This document shows, piece by piece, positions 1 through 6,551 of a stretch of 6,977 bases of DNA. The stretch is from an uncultured Bacteroidia bacterium. GTDB lineage: Bacteria; Bacteroidota; Bacteroidia; Bacteroidales; UBA932. Under the pieces are notes generated by a model. The model saw only the letters and a program-made list of their open reading frames with translations, was not told the origin of the DNA and did not search any database. The stretch spans positions 1 through 6,977 of the forward strand of contig CADBMK010000100.1 of the NCBI GenBank assembly GCA_902795785.1. The letters run 5' to 3'. How positions within the stretch are numbered: position 1 is the first letter of the stretch; every line of letters starts with the position of its first letter. The translations under genes and the position numbers were made by a program.

Positions 1-121
1 CGATAAGTGGGAAATCTATATTCCTGCTAAATGGGGATATGGTTCTTTCAAGCAGCCGGATATCCCGGCAAACAGCACCCTGGTTTTCACTCTGGAACTG
101 GTAAAAATAGAAAGGCTCTAG
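1..121 (+). CDS. FKBP-type peptidyl-prolyl cis-trans isomerase, C-terminal fragment
   Basis: The frame beginning at base 2 is open from the window edge to a TAG at 119-121 and gives the last 39 residues of a protein that starts outside the window. The residues IPAKWGYG, then DIPANSTLVFTLELVKI, match the final strands of the FKBP fold, where the usual form is IP..LAYG, then IP.N.TLVF.VEL. FKBPs catalyse cis-trans isomerisation around proline in folding proteins; in Bacteroidota many are exported or lipoproteins, but the N-terminus is missing, so location cannot be judged. The fragment ends four residues after the last fold strand, so the C-terminus looks normal and has no extension. It converges on the BASS transporter gene, and the two stop codons share the bases CTAG. 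Family assignment is firm; subfamily is unknown. Confidence 0.9.
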   Translation, partial: DKWEIYIPAKWGYGSFKQPDIPANSTLVFTLELVKIERL

Positions 122-1080
122 TCTTCCTTGTCCTTCTTCCTGTCAAACAGAAGGAAGATGTTGGCCATTACTGTTCCCGAAATTGAATGGTAGGCACATG
201 AGATGGCGCATGGGATGATGGAAAGCGCCGCAAGCGGATTGGCGGCGATGGCTGCCGGAGTTGCAAAGAAGTTGTTTGCAAGGACAGTGGCCATGCCGGC
301 GTTCTGCATTCCGATTTCAATGCAGATGGTGCGTTTCTTTGCCGTGTTGAATTTGAAAATCTTTCCTACGAGGTAGCCAAGGCCATAACCAAGTGAGTTG
401 TGGCAGAAGACCACTCCGAGTGTCAGGAAAAAGAGCTGGATGCTGTTCTCGATAAGTTGAGGACGTACCTTGCTTATTACTCCGCCAACAATAAGGCAGA
501 GGCAGATGACGCTTAAGGTTGGAAGTACTGCCTTGATCTTGCCAAAGTAACTCTTTCCTCCAATCAGCCAGTTCAGTATGCATCCGCCCGCAACCGGGAG
601 AAGGGTGACGAAGAGGATGTTCTTGAACATTCCTACTGCGTTCACGTCAACCGACGTTCCTGCTAGGGCGAGAACCAGGGCAGGGGTGAGTATCGGAGAG
701 AGAACTGTGCTGACCGTGGTCATGCCCACGGAGAAAGCCACGTCTCCCTTGCAGAGAAAACTCATGATGTTGGAACTGACTCCGCCCGGGCAGCATCCTA
801 CCAGGATGATGCCGACGGCCATGAAAGGATTCAGGCCGAAGAGGCGTGTCAGGGTAAATGCTATCAGCGGCATGATGGTGTATTGGGCCACTGCGCCGAT
901 GCAAATGTCAAGAGGTCTCTGGAGAAGGATCTTGAAATCTTTCCCGGAGAGGGTGCAGCCCATCGTCAGCATTATGAGGCCGAGGATGATGTTGCTTGTA
1001 TTGCCGCTCTGAGTCCAGTAGAACAACCCTGGAAAGAAAAATGCCAGGATGGCCGTTCCGATTACAAAGAGAGATGGCAT
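118..1080 (-). CDS. Bile acid:sodium symporter (BASS) family transporter
   Basis: This encodes a 320-residue, strongly hydrophobic inner-membrane protein of the usual length for bacterial BASS transporters, with about nine to ten membrane segments. Family hallmarks are visible: VAQYTIMPL near residues 64-72, GCCPGGVSSN at 95-104 and EIGMQNAGMA at 255-264. By analogy with the solved Neisseria homologue, Q66, S103, N104, E255 and Q259 fall where sodium ligands are expected, so sodium coupling looks intact (inference from motif positions). Known substrates in the family include bile acids, pantothenate and other organic anions; none can be assigned here. It is the last gene of a minus-strand cluster, nine bases after the yqeY-like stop. 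A GGAG lies just upstream of the ATG at 1080, overlapping the end of the preceding gene, which suggests coupled translation. The C-terminus is charged (DRKKDKED). Confidence 0.92.
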   Translation of the reverse strand: MPSLFVIGTAILAFFFPGLFYWTQSGNTSNIILGLIMLTMGCTLSGKDFKILLQRPLDICIGAVAQYTIMPLIAFTLTRLFGLNPFMAVGIILVGCCPGGVSSNIMSFLCKGDVAFSVGMTTVSTVLSPILTPALVLALAGTSVDVNAVGMFKNILFVTLLPVAGGCILNWLIGGKSYFGKIKAVLPTLSVICLCLIVGGVISKVRPQLIENSIQLFFLTLGVVFCHNSLGYGLGYLVGKIFKFNTAKKRTICIEIGMQNAGMATVLANNFFATPAAIAANPLAALSIIPCAISCAYHSISGTVMANIFLLFDRKKDKED

Positions 1081-1089
1081 AGGGCTCCG

Positions 1090-1542
1090 TTACTGTGCAA
1101 GGAGTTTCTTGACGATGGTGCTGATGAGGCGGCCGTCTGCGAGGCCTGCCAGCTGCTTTGTGGCAACTCCCATCACCTTGCCCATGTCTGAAGGAGCCTT
1201 GGCCCCGGTCTGGGCGATAATCTCTTTGAGTTTTTCTTCCACTTCAGACTCGCTGAGCTGCTTTGGAAGGTATTCCTCCAGAACTTTCATTTCTGCGAGT
1301 TCGTTGTCTGCGAGTTCGGTTCTGCCGGCCTGGGTGTAGAGGTCTGCAGATTCCTTATGCTGCTTTGCGATTTTCTGGATCAGTTTGATGATGTCTGAGT
1401 CTGAAAGTTCTTTAGAACCGCCCTCGGCTGTCTTTGCGAGGAGGATGGCTGACTTAATAGCGCGTACTGCGTTGAGGCGGGCCTGGTCTTTGTCCTTCAT
1501 GGCCGCCATAATATCCTTCTGGATTTGCTGTTCAAGTGCCAT
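1090..1542 (-). CDS. yqeY: GatB/YqeY domain-containing protein
   Basis: This is a 150-residue, mostly helical, soluble protein matching the YqeY family in length (about 150 residues) and pattern. The N-terminal helical part (about 1-95) begins with an IQKDIMAAMKDKD stretch and contains RLNAVRAIKSAI. It is followed by EEYLPKQLS at 89-97 and a small C-terminal helical domain with DMGKVMG at 119-125 and a G-R pair at 137-138. The family is related to the C-terminal tRNA-binding part of GatB, the Asp/Glu-tRNA amidotransferase subunit, but YqeY stands alone and its own role is not established; a tRNA-linked function is inference. The gene lies 29 bases after the YitT-like gene and nine bases before the BASS transporter gene on the same strand. 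The ATG at 1542 starts the family's typical N-terminus. No strong Shine-Dalgarno is seen; the leader is A/T-rich. Confidence 0.93.
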   Translation of the reverse strand: MALEQQIQKDIMAAMKDKDQARLNAVRAIKSAILLAKTAEGGSKELSDSDIIKLIQKIAKQHKESADLYTQAGRTELADNELAEMKVLEEYLPKQLSESEVEEKLKEIIAQTGAKAPSDMGKVMGVATKQLAGLADGRLISTIVKKLLAQ

Positions 1543-1571
1543 AGCTGTATAATTTAATGGTTAAATGATTT

Positions 1572-2525
1572 CTATGAATCGTGGCGCGCGCGTTTGATCC
1601 GTTTCTGCGTCGAGCTGGAGAACCAGATTCCGGTAACCTCGTTCACGTTCTGTGCGGTTACGAAGGCATTTATCTTGTTTTCCTTAATGTATTCGAGAAG
1701 GCTGGCAAGTTCCGACTGGCCCATGATGCTGCGGATCTCGGTTCTGCTGTCTCCGCTGTATCCACCGCGTGTCTCGTAGATGGAGCAGCCGCGTACCAGG
1801 TCTTCGATGATGTATTTGCGGATTGGCTCGGCGTTGTCAGTTGTGATGCTGACGCTCTTGCGGCGGCTGAGCGACGCCGAGAAATAGTCGATGACGATAC
1901 CGTTGAGCCATGTTCCGATAAGACCGATGACAACCATCTGGAACGGGTTGATGGCAAATGCCGTGCAAGAAACCACGGCTCCGGCTATGGATACGGCCGT
2001 GCCAATCTCCATGTGGCAGTATTTGCTGACAATCTTGGCCAGGATGTCAAGTCCGCCGGTTGAACCGTTTATGCTGAACAGGATGGCCTGTGCGGCGCTC
2101 AGGATGAAGACAAAGCAAAGGAGGTCAAACCAGATGTTGCCCATCACGCTGATCTGCCCCGGCTCTGTAAGGAACCTTGTGTATGGGTAAATCCAGTCGA
2201 ATAGGTCCATGAAAGGTCCCAGGACAAGGGACGCATAGACCGTCTTGACTCCGAACTCTCCGTCAACCAGGAAGAATGCCATGATAAGCAGGATGACGTT
2301 GATGACGGTAAGGGCTACGGATACTTTGATGTGGATTCCGATTGCTTCGAACACTCCGCTTACTACGATGGCAAGACCGGAGGTGGTACCGATGATTAAT
2401 TTACTTGGGACAAGGAAATAGTAGACGGCAATGGCAGTGATGAGCATGCCGATTGTCATAATAATGAACTCTTTCCAGAACTTGAAGGTTTTAAGAGCTC
2501 CTAACGCGTTGAAAATGTTTTCCAT
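1572..2525 (-). CDS. YitT family membrane protein (DUF161/DUF2179)
   Basis: The product is 317 residues from the ATG at 2525. The first two thirds (to about residue 215) hold five to six hydrophobic segments with the family motif NGSTGGLDILAKI, GSTGG being residues 154-158, and an earlier IGTTSGLAIV repeat-like motif. From about residue 222 (KSVSITTDNAEPIRKYI, then GCSIYETRGGYSG) to about 305 is the soluble DUF2179 domain, thought to resemble small ligand-binding regulatory domains. YitT proteins are common, of unknown function and suspected to be transporters. A TTG at 2549 would add eight residues (PPTSFLI before the ATG), but it lies inside the proposed promoter box, so the ATG is preferred. 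It is the first gene of the cluster with yqeY and the BASS gene. The C-terminus ends in a basic tail (QKRIKRARHDS). Confidence 0.92.
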   Translation of the reverse strand: MENIFNALGALKTFKFWKEFIIMTIGMLITAIAVYYFLVPSKLIIGTTSGLAIVVSGVFEAIGIHIKVSVALTVINVILLIMAFFLVDGEFGVKTVYASLVLGPFMDLFDWIYPYTRFLTEPGQISVMGNIWFDLLCFVFILSAAQAILFSINGSTGGLDILAKIVSKYCHMEIGTAVSIAGAVVSCTAFAINPFQMVVIGLIGTWLNGIVIDYFSASLSRRKSVSITTDNAEPIRKYIIEDLVRGCSIYETRGGYSGDSRTEIRSIMGQSELASLLEYIKENKINAFVTAQNVNEVTGIWFSSSTQKRIKRARHDS

Positions 2526-2546
2526 TATTAAAAATGAAGTGGGGGG

Positions 2547-2554
2547 CAAAATTA
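2547..2554 (-). promoter_or_regulatory. Candidate Bacteroidota -7 promoter box for the YitT-yqeY-BASS cluster
   Basis: Read on the minus strand the bases are TAATTTTG, an exact fit to the Bacteroidota -7 consensus TAnnTTTG. Transcription starting about seven bases downstream would begin near base 2540 and leave a leader of about 15 bases before the ATG at 2525. No good TTTG -33 element is visible at the expected 19-21 base spacing, so this rests on the -7 box and its position alone. Confidence 0.45.
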
Positions 2555-2578
2555 TGTATTTTTTTCTGAATTTATACC

Positions 2579-2586
2579 TACATTTG
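2579..2586 (+). promoter_or_regulatory. Candidate Bacteroidota -7 promoter box for the alanine/glycine symporter gene
   Basis: The bases TACATTTG match the TAnnTTTG consensus exactly and lie 23 bases before the ATG at 2610, giving an expected start near 2592 and a leader of about 18 bases. The -33 element is weak: TATG at 2553-2556 is the nearest candidate, with a spacer of 22 bases. The A-rich bases just before the ATG (AAAATTAAT) and the absence of a Shine-Dalgarno fit Bacteroidota translation starts. Confidence 0.45.
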
Positions 2587-2609
2587 TTTAGTTAGAGTGT
2601 AAAATTAAT

Positions 2610-3944
2610 ATGGAGAATTTGAAGAACATTATACTGGCGGTTACTGACTTCGTATGTGGTTATCCGCTTTTTTTCTGGCTCATAGGGGGAGGTTTATTCC
2701 TTTTCATATATTCAGGCGCCGTTCCGCTCAGGTGGATCGGTAAATCCATGCACTCTTTGCGTACCAGAGCAGAGGGAGAGGGACAGATCAGCTCATTTCA
2801 GGCGCTGATGTCCACAATCAGCTCCACCGTGGGTATGGGAAACATCGCCGGAGTGGCAATCGCCCTTGTTGTAGGCGGTCCTGGAGCCATTTTCTGGATG
2901 TGGGTGAGCGCCCTTCTGGGTATGGCTACCAAATTCTTCGAAGGTACACTCGCAATAATGTACAAAGGCCGCGACGAGAATGGAGAAATCCAGGGCGGAC
3001 CTATGTATGTGCTGACTCACGGCATCGGCCCTAAGATGAAGCCCCTTGCCATGTTCTTCTCCGTATTCGGTATGATAGGCTGCCTCTGTGTGATGCAGGC
3101 CAACCAGTTGGTTGAGGCGCTCTACACCGTGTTCCTCACTCCTGCGGGAGTCCCGGAAACCCTGGGCATCCGTTTCGTAATCGGCCTGTGCATCGCCGGA
3201 CTCGTTTCAATCGTAGTTCTTGGCGGAATCAACAGAATCTCCAAGGTCGCCACAAAGATTGTCCCTGTGATGGTGGCCCTCTATTTCCTGATAGTTTTCA
3301 CCATTATCATCCTCCATTTGAACCTTCTGCCGGGAGTGTTCGCCAGAATCTTCCATGAGGCGTTCTCCATGCAGGCCGGTTTCGGAGCCTTTGCCGGAGT
3401 GGCAATCACCGGAGCCAGACGTGCCATGTACGTCAACGAGGCCGGTGTGGGTACTGCCAGCATCATGCACGGTTCATCCCGCAATCCTGAGCCAGTACGC
3501 GAGGGACTTGTGGCGATGCTCGGTCCGGTGATTGATTCAGGCTTCGTCTGCACGCTTACGGCAATTCCTATCATCATGGCGGACAACTTCGAGGTTGAGG
3601 GCGTCAAGGGTCTTACCGTTGCGCTCGGTGCCTTCGGCAAGTTGCTTCCATATGTTGGAAAATATCTCCTTATGCTGATGGTTGTGATCTTCGCCTTCTC
3701 GACGATGTTCAGCTACAGCTATTACGGAACTCGTTGCGCAGCCTATCTGTTCGGCACACGCAACGAGAAATACTATAAGATATTTTATATTCTGATGCTT
3801 GTTCTGGCCAGCGTCCTATCTCTTGACGTGGCAGTGGGCATCATGGACATATCGTTCGCCCTTATGTCAATCCCTACGATGTTCTCTCTCCTGTACCTGG
3901 CGCCTCGCGTCAAGAAAGAGATGAAACGCTTCGCAGGCCGTTAA
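2610..3944 (+). CDS. Alanine/glycine:cation symporter family (AGCS) protein
   Basis: This 444-residue inner-membrane protein with about ten to eleven hydrophobic segments matches the AGCS family (AlsT/DagA/AgcS type), which imports alanine or glycine with sodium or protons. Family signatures are clear: SSFQALMSTISSTVGMGNIAG at 61-81, GGPGAIFWMW at 89-98 followed by GMATKFFEG, QGGPMYVL at 128-135, and GARRAMYVNEAGVGTA at 268-283, the counterpart of the usual GA.RA.FSNEAG.GSA. Its length is normal for the family and no frame break is seen. The exact substrate and cation are not readable. It stands alone on the plus strand behind its own candidate promoter and converges with the ROK kinase gene, overlapping its 3' end by 35 bases. 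The protein ends in a basic tail (PRVKKEMKRFAGR), expected on the cytoplasmic side. Confidence 0.95.
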   Translation: MENLKNIILAVTDFVCGYPLFFWLIGGGLFLFIYSGAVPLRWIGKSMHSLRTRAEGEGQISSFQALMSTISSTVGMGNIAGVAIALVVGGPGAIFWMWVSALLGMATKFFEGTLAIMYKGRDENGEIQGGPMYVLTHGIGPKMKPLAMFFSVFGMIGCLCVMQANQLVEALYTVFLTPAGVPETLGIRFVIGLCIAGLVSIVVLGGINRISKVATKIVPVMVALYFLIVFTIIILHLNLLPGVFARIFHEAFSMQAGFGAFAGVAITGARRAMYVNEAGVGTASIMHGSSRNPEPVREGLVAMLGPVIDSGFVCTLTAIPIIMADNFEVEGVKGLTVALGAFGKLLPYVGKYLLMLMVVIFAFSTMFSYSYYGTRCAAYLFGTRNEKYYKIFYILMLVLASVLSLDVAVGIMDISFALMSIPTMFSLLYLAPRVKKEMKRFAGR

Positions 3945-4701
3945 AGGTGGCGTTGTCTATATCTGATATCCTGGAAATCTTCTTTAGTCCAAGGTCTTTG
4001 AGCCCTTCGCTCAGAACCGGCTCCAGAAGTCCGAAGGAGCGTGATATCTGGCCTCCGAAGAGAAGACATTCAATCCTGTATTCCTTCAGTACCGGACGGA
4101 TGGCCTGTGCAAGGATGGCGGCGCACTCATTGAAGCGTTCTATCGCCTCCTTGTTGCCGTCATAGGCTTTCTGTGCGAGTTCCTTGACGGTGATTCCGTC
4201 AAGCCCCCTGAGAAATCCTCTCTTTGAGACGTAGTCTTCAAGAATGCCGTCCTGGTAAGGAGTGTTCCATATATGCACGGCAGGGGATCCGAATTCATTT
4301 TCGAGTATTTTCCCGTCAATGCTCATCGAGAATCCAAGTCCCGTTCCCAGGGCGATGAGCGCCGTCCGGTTGAATCCTTTGCCTTCTCCTGAAGTCATTT
4401 CCCCGAGAAGCATCACGTTTACGTCATGGATGAAGTGAAAAGTTTTTCCCTTGCCTCCACAAAGGTCTTCGAACTTCATTCCGTAAACTGACGTAAACTT
4501 GTGCTTCATTAGGAAAATACCGTGATTGTAATCAAAAGGGCCCGGAATGGCCACAGCCACTTCACAGGCATCTCCGACGGCGGAGGTCAGGGAGGCTTCG
4601 ATTTCCTCCCTGGTTCCGTCAGAGTTTATCGGGATCTGTCTTCCGTCAGAACACTTTATGAAGGTGCCGCCGACGTCAAGCAGGATCGTTCTGGTAGCCA
4701 T
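3910..4701 (-). CDS. ROK-family sugar kinase
   Basis: A 263-residue cytoplasmic protein with the ASKHA sugar-kinase fold in order: phosphate-binding DVGGTFIK at 9-16, AIPGPFD at 51-57, HDVNVMLLGE at 92-101 (D93 in the position of the catalytic Asp of the usual NDANAAALGE), and ALGTGLG at 117-123 (adenosine-binding loop). It starts directly at the kinase fold, without the N-terminal winged helix of ROK repressors, so an enzyme role is expected. It lacks the zinc-binding CxCGxxGCxE motif; only FGSPAVHIW at 137-145 is seen near where ExGH and the cysteines would be. It is shorter than the usual 290-320 residues. The likely reaction is ATP-dependent phosphorylation of a hexose; the sugar is unknown. 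The start overlaps the upstream isomerase gene by 26 bases, so translation is probably coupled. ROK assignment is good; substrate is open. Confidence 0.82.
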   Translation of the reverse strand: MATRTILLDVGGTFIKCSDGRQIPINSDGTREEIEASLTSAVGDACEVAVAIPGPFDYNHGIFLMKHKFTSVYGMKFEDLCGGKGKTFHFIHDVNVMLLGEMTSGEGKGFNRTALIALGTGLGFSMSIDGKILENEFGSPAVHIWNTPYQDGILEDYVSKRGFLRGLDGITVKELAQKAYDGNKEAIERFNECAAILAQAIRPVLKEYRIECLLFGGQISRSFGLLEPVLSEGLKDLGLKKISRISDIDNATFNGLRSVSSLS

Positions 4702-6547
4702 CTCTCAAGCAGGTTTTGTGAATCCTTATCGGCTCCTTGCCAAGGTTTTCGATCACGTACTTGCCCATTGAAGCAGGTACGCAGGCAATCTCCATGAAGT
4801 CAAGGTCGAAGTAACGCTCAGGATGCTCAACGCTGCGGATGCGTACGCTTTCTCCGTCAACCACGGTGAGTACGTGGAACTTCTCCCCCTTGGTGTCCTG
4901 CTCGCAGGCCTTCTCGAATTCGAGTCGTCTAAGGGAAATGTACATCTGAGGATTTTCTCCCAGGATGTACTCCTGCCAGCCATCGCCTTCACAGTCAAGT
5001 CTAGGTTTCTGCACGATGTACTCAGGGCTCTGAGGATCGTGGATGACGGATGTGCGGCGGTCCTGTCGGACATTAAGTTCTCCCAGATGTGTGTGGATAG
5101 GTCGCTGCTTGCCGTCAAAGTCAAGTCGGAGATAGTCATACATCTTGTAGGTGTATGAGCCGATGGTCAGTGAGCCGATTTCGAGAATAACCTGGTTGCG
5201 GCCTGAAGAGTGAATCGTTCCTGCAGGAAGCATTACCTGCAGGCCCGGCTTTGACTCTTCGTAACTTACATATTTCATATAGTCGCAAGGCTCGTGCTTT
5301 GTGTCGGCAGCCTCAATCTCCTTGAAGAACTGAGGAATGTCGGCGTCGTCGCGGAAACCGATGAAGGTCTTTGCCTCGTGACCTGTGACAACTACATAGT
5401 AGCTCTCGTCCTGGCGGCCGAACTCATTGTAGTTCTCAACGTTGAATTTTCCGCCTGAATGGCACTGGATACTCATGTTACCGGTTGAGTGGTAGCTGTC
5501 GTCCCAGTTGAAACGGATAGGGAAGTATCCATTGTATTTGTCCACGCAGGTCTGTCCCATGAGGCTTACGCCCTCTTTGTGGACAAACGAGCAGTAGTTG
5601 ATATCGAGTTTTTCTTCACCGGCCTCCACGAGTACGCTGACCTCCATCGGGATGAAGTCGAATACCCAGGCGGCGTTGCGCATCTTTTCAGGAAGGTGGC
5701 GGTGCTGCTTCATATAGGTACCGCCCCATACTCCCTCAAGGTAGCAAGGCTTTGCGCGGAACGGATATTTTACCAGCTGGGCGCAGACATCGGCGAATGT
5801 CCAGTACGGCATCATCTGAAGGTTGGACCTGTCGTTGTCCAGTACATACCAGTCGAGCTCGTTGGCGCTGAAGAGTTCCTTCCTGAGCTGAACGGCGTTC
5901 TCAAAGTCGCAGTAGTAGCAGCGGCGGATGGTCCTGTTGATGATTCCCGTGTGCTTCTTGCCGAGATTTGCGTATTCTCCTCCTCGGATGCGGAGCATCG
6001 AGTTCTTAGGGGTGATGTCGAACCATACCTTGATGTCGTAGAGTCCGCGGAACTCCTTCATGAGGGATCCATATCCGTAAACTGCCACGATCTTGCCTGC
6101 AGCTTTCTTTGCAGGGATGTCCTTTACAAACTTCTCTGCCTTCTGCTGGTCCACAAGGCCCTTGTATCCTCCGTGGTAAACCTTACCGTAGAGAAGAGTC
6201 GGGTCAATCTTGGTGTCCCAGATGAGAAGCGGGTCGATGATATCGTCAATCTCCTTGCCGCTCTTGAGAGTGGCCTCGTTGCAGTCCACAGTCTCAATCT
6301 CAAGGCCGAGGAGGTCACACTCGCGGGACAGGAGGCTGATGAACAGGTCCCATCTTGTGGTTGTGTATCCGTCGAAGCCTATGATAACGCCCTCTTTCTT
6401 TACACGGTCGGCAATCGATGCCATGAATTTCTTGACGACGGCAGGGGTGCCGCCGGCCAAAATTGAATCTTTTGTCTTGTCTGAAAGTTCCGGCCTGTTG
6501 ACTGGTTTAGGGTCATCATAGGGGAACGGGTTGTACATGAAACTCAT
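4676..6547 (-). CDS. Class I mannose-6-phosphate isomerase-like protein with long N-terminal kinase-like domain
   Basis: This 623-residue protein is much longer than ordinary class I mannose-6-phosphate isomerases (about 300-420). The isomerase part starts near residue 271 (EGVWGGTY, the counterpart of P.WGG). The expected metal ligands are present: Q361 and H363 in MSIQCH, E381 in QDESYYVV, and H446 in LPAGTIHSSG. EIGSLTIGSYTYKMYDY follows and then GKQRPIH at 479-485. A final cupin-like section runs from about 535 to 612. Such enzymes interconvert mannose-6-phosphate and fructose-6-phosphate. The first 270 residues resemble a P-loop nucleoside/sugar kinase in layout (IIGFDGYTTTRWD at 55-67, KIVAVYGYGS, VWFDITPKNSMLRIRGGEY) but have no GxxGxGK[ST] Walker A. 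The ATG at 6547 lies four bases after the upstream stop; an AAGGA sits one base from it and ten bases from a second ATG at 6538 (MYNPF), so either may be used. The isomerase call is firm; substrate and N-domain role are not. Confidence 0.85.
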   Translation of the reverse strand: MSFMYNPFPYDDPKPVNRPELSDKTKDSILAGGTPAVVKKFMASIADRVKKEGVIIGFDGYTTTRWDLFISLLSRECDLLGLEIETVDCNEATLKSGKEIDDIIDPLLIWDTKIDPTLLYGKVYHGGYKGLVDQQKAEKFVKDIPAKKAAGKIVAVYGYGSLMKEFRGLYDIKVWFDITPKNSMLRIRGGEYANLGKKHTGIINRTIRRCYYCDFENAVQLRKELFSANELDWYVLDNDRSNLQMMPYWTFADVCAQLVKYPFRAKPCYLEGVWGGTYMKQHRHLPEKMRNAAWVFDFIPMEVSVLVEAGEEKLDINYCSFVHKEGVSLMGQTCVDKYNGYFPIRFNWDDSYHSTGNMSIQCHSGGKFNVENYNEFGRQDESYYVVVTGHEAKTFIGFRDDADIPQFFKEIEAADTKHEPCDYMKYVSYEESKPGLQVMLPAGTIHSSGRNQVILEIGSLTIGSYTYKMYDYLRLDFDGKQRPIHTHLGELNVRQDRRTSVIHDPQSPEYIVQKPRLDCEGDGWQEYILGENPQMYISLRRLEFEKACEQDTKGEKFHVLTVVDGESVRIRSVEHPERYFDLDFMEIACVPASMGKYVIENLGKEPIRIHKTCLRDGYQNDPA

Positions 6548-6551
6548 ATCC

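Noticed and set aside
578..1012. Open frame of 144 codons on the plus strand opposite the BASS gene
   Set aside because: Antisense shadow: Arg/Met/Pro-rich composition, no family pattern and no leader signal.
2526..2549. Upstream TTG start for the YitT-like gene, adding eight residues
   Set aside because: The TTG coincides with the end of the candidate promoter box TAATTTTG, so a transcript from it would begin downstream; the ATG at 2525 gives the better N-terminus.
3940..3970. Possible terminator after the AGCS symporter gene
   Set aside because: No GC-rich inverted repeat followed by a T-run is present; the region is the coding end of the ROK kinase gene.
5220..5243. Two copies of the palindrome CCTGCAGG, eight bases apart, which could form a hairpin
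   Set aside because: They lie inside the isomerase-like gene and are explained by codons for Leu-Gln and Pro-Ala-Gly next to the conserved LPAGTIH motif; no other feature supports a regulatory role.
5489..6466. Open frame of 325 codons on the plus strand opposite the isomerase-like gene
   Set aside because: It lies fully antisense to a gene with clear family motifs, its translation shows no recognisable domain, and long antisense frames are common in mid-GC coding DNA.
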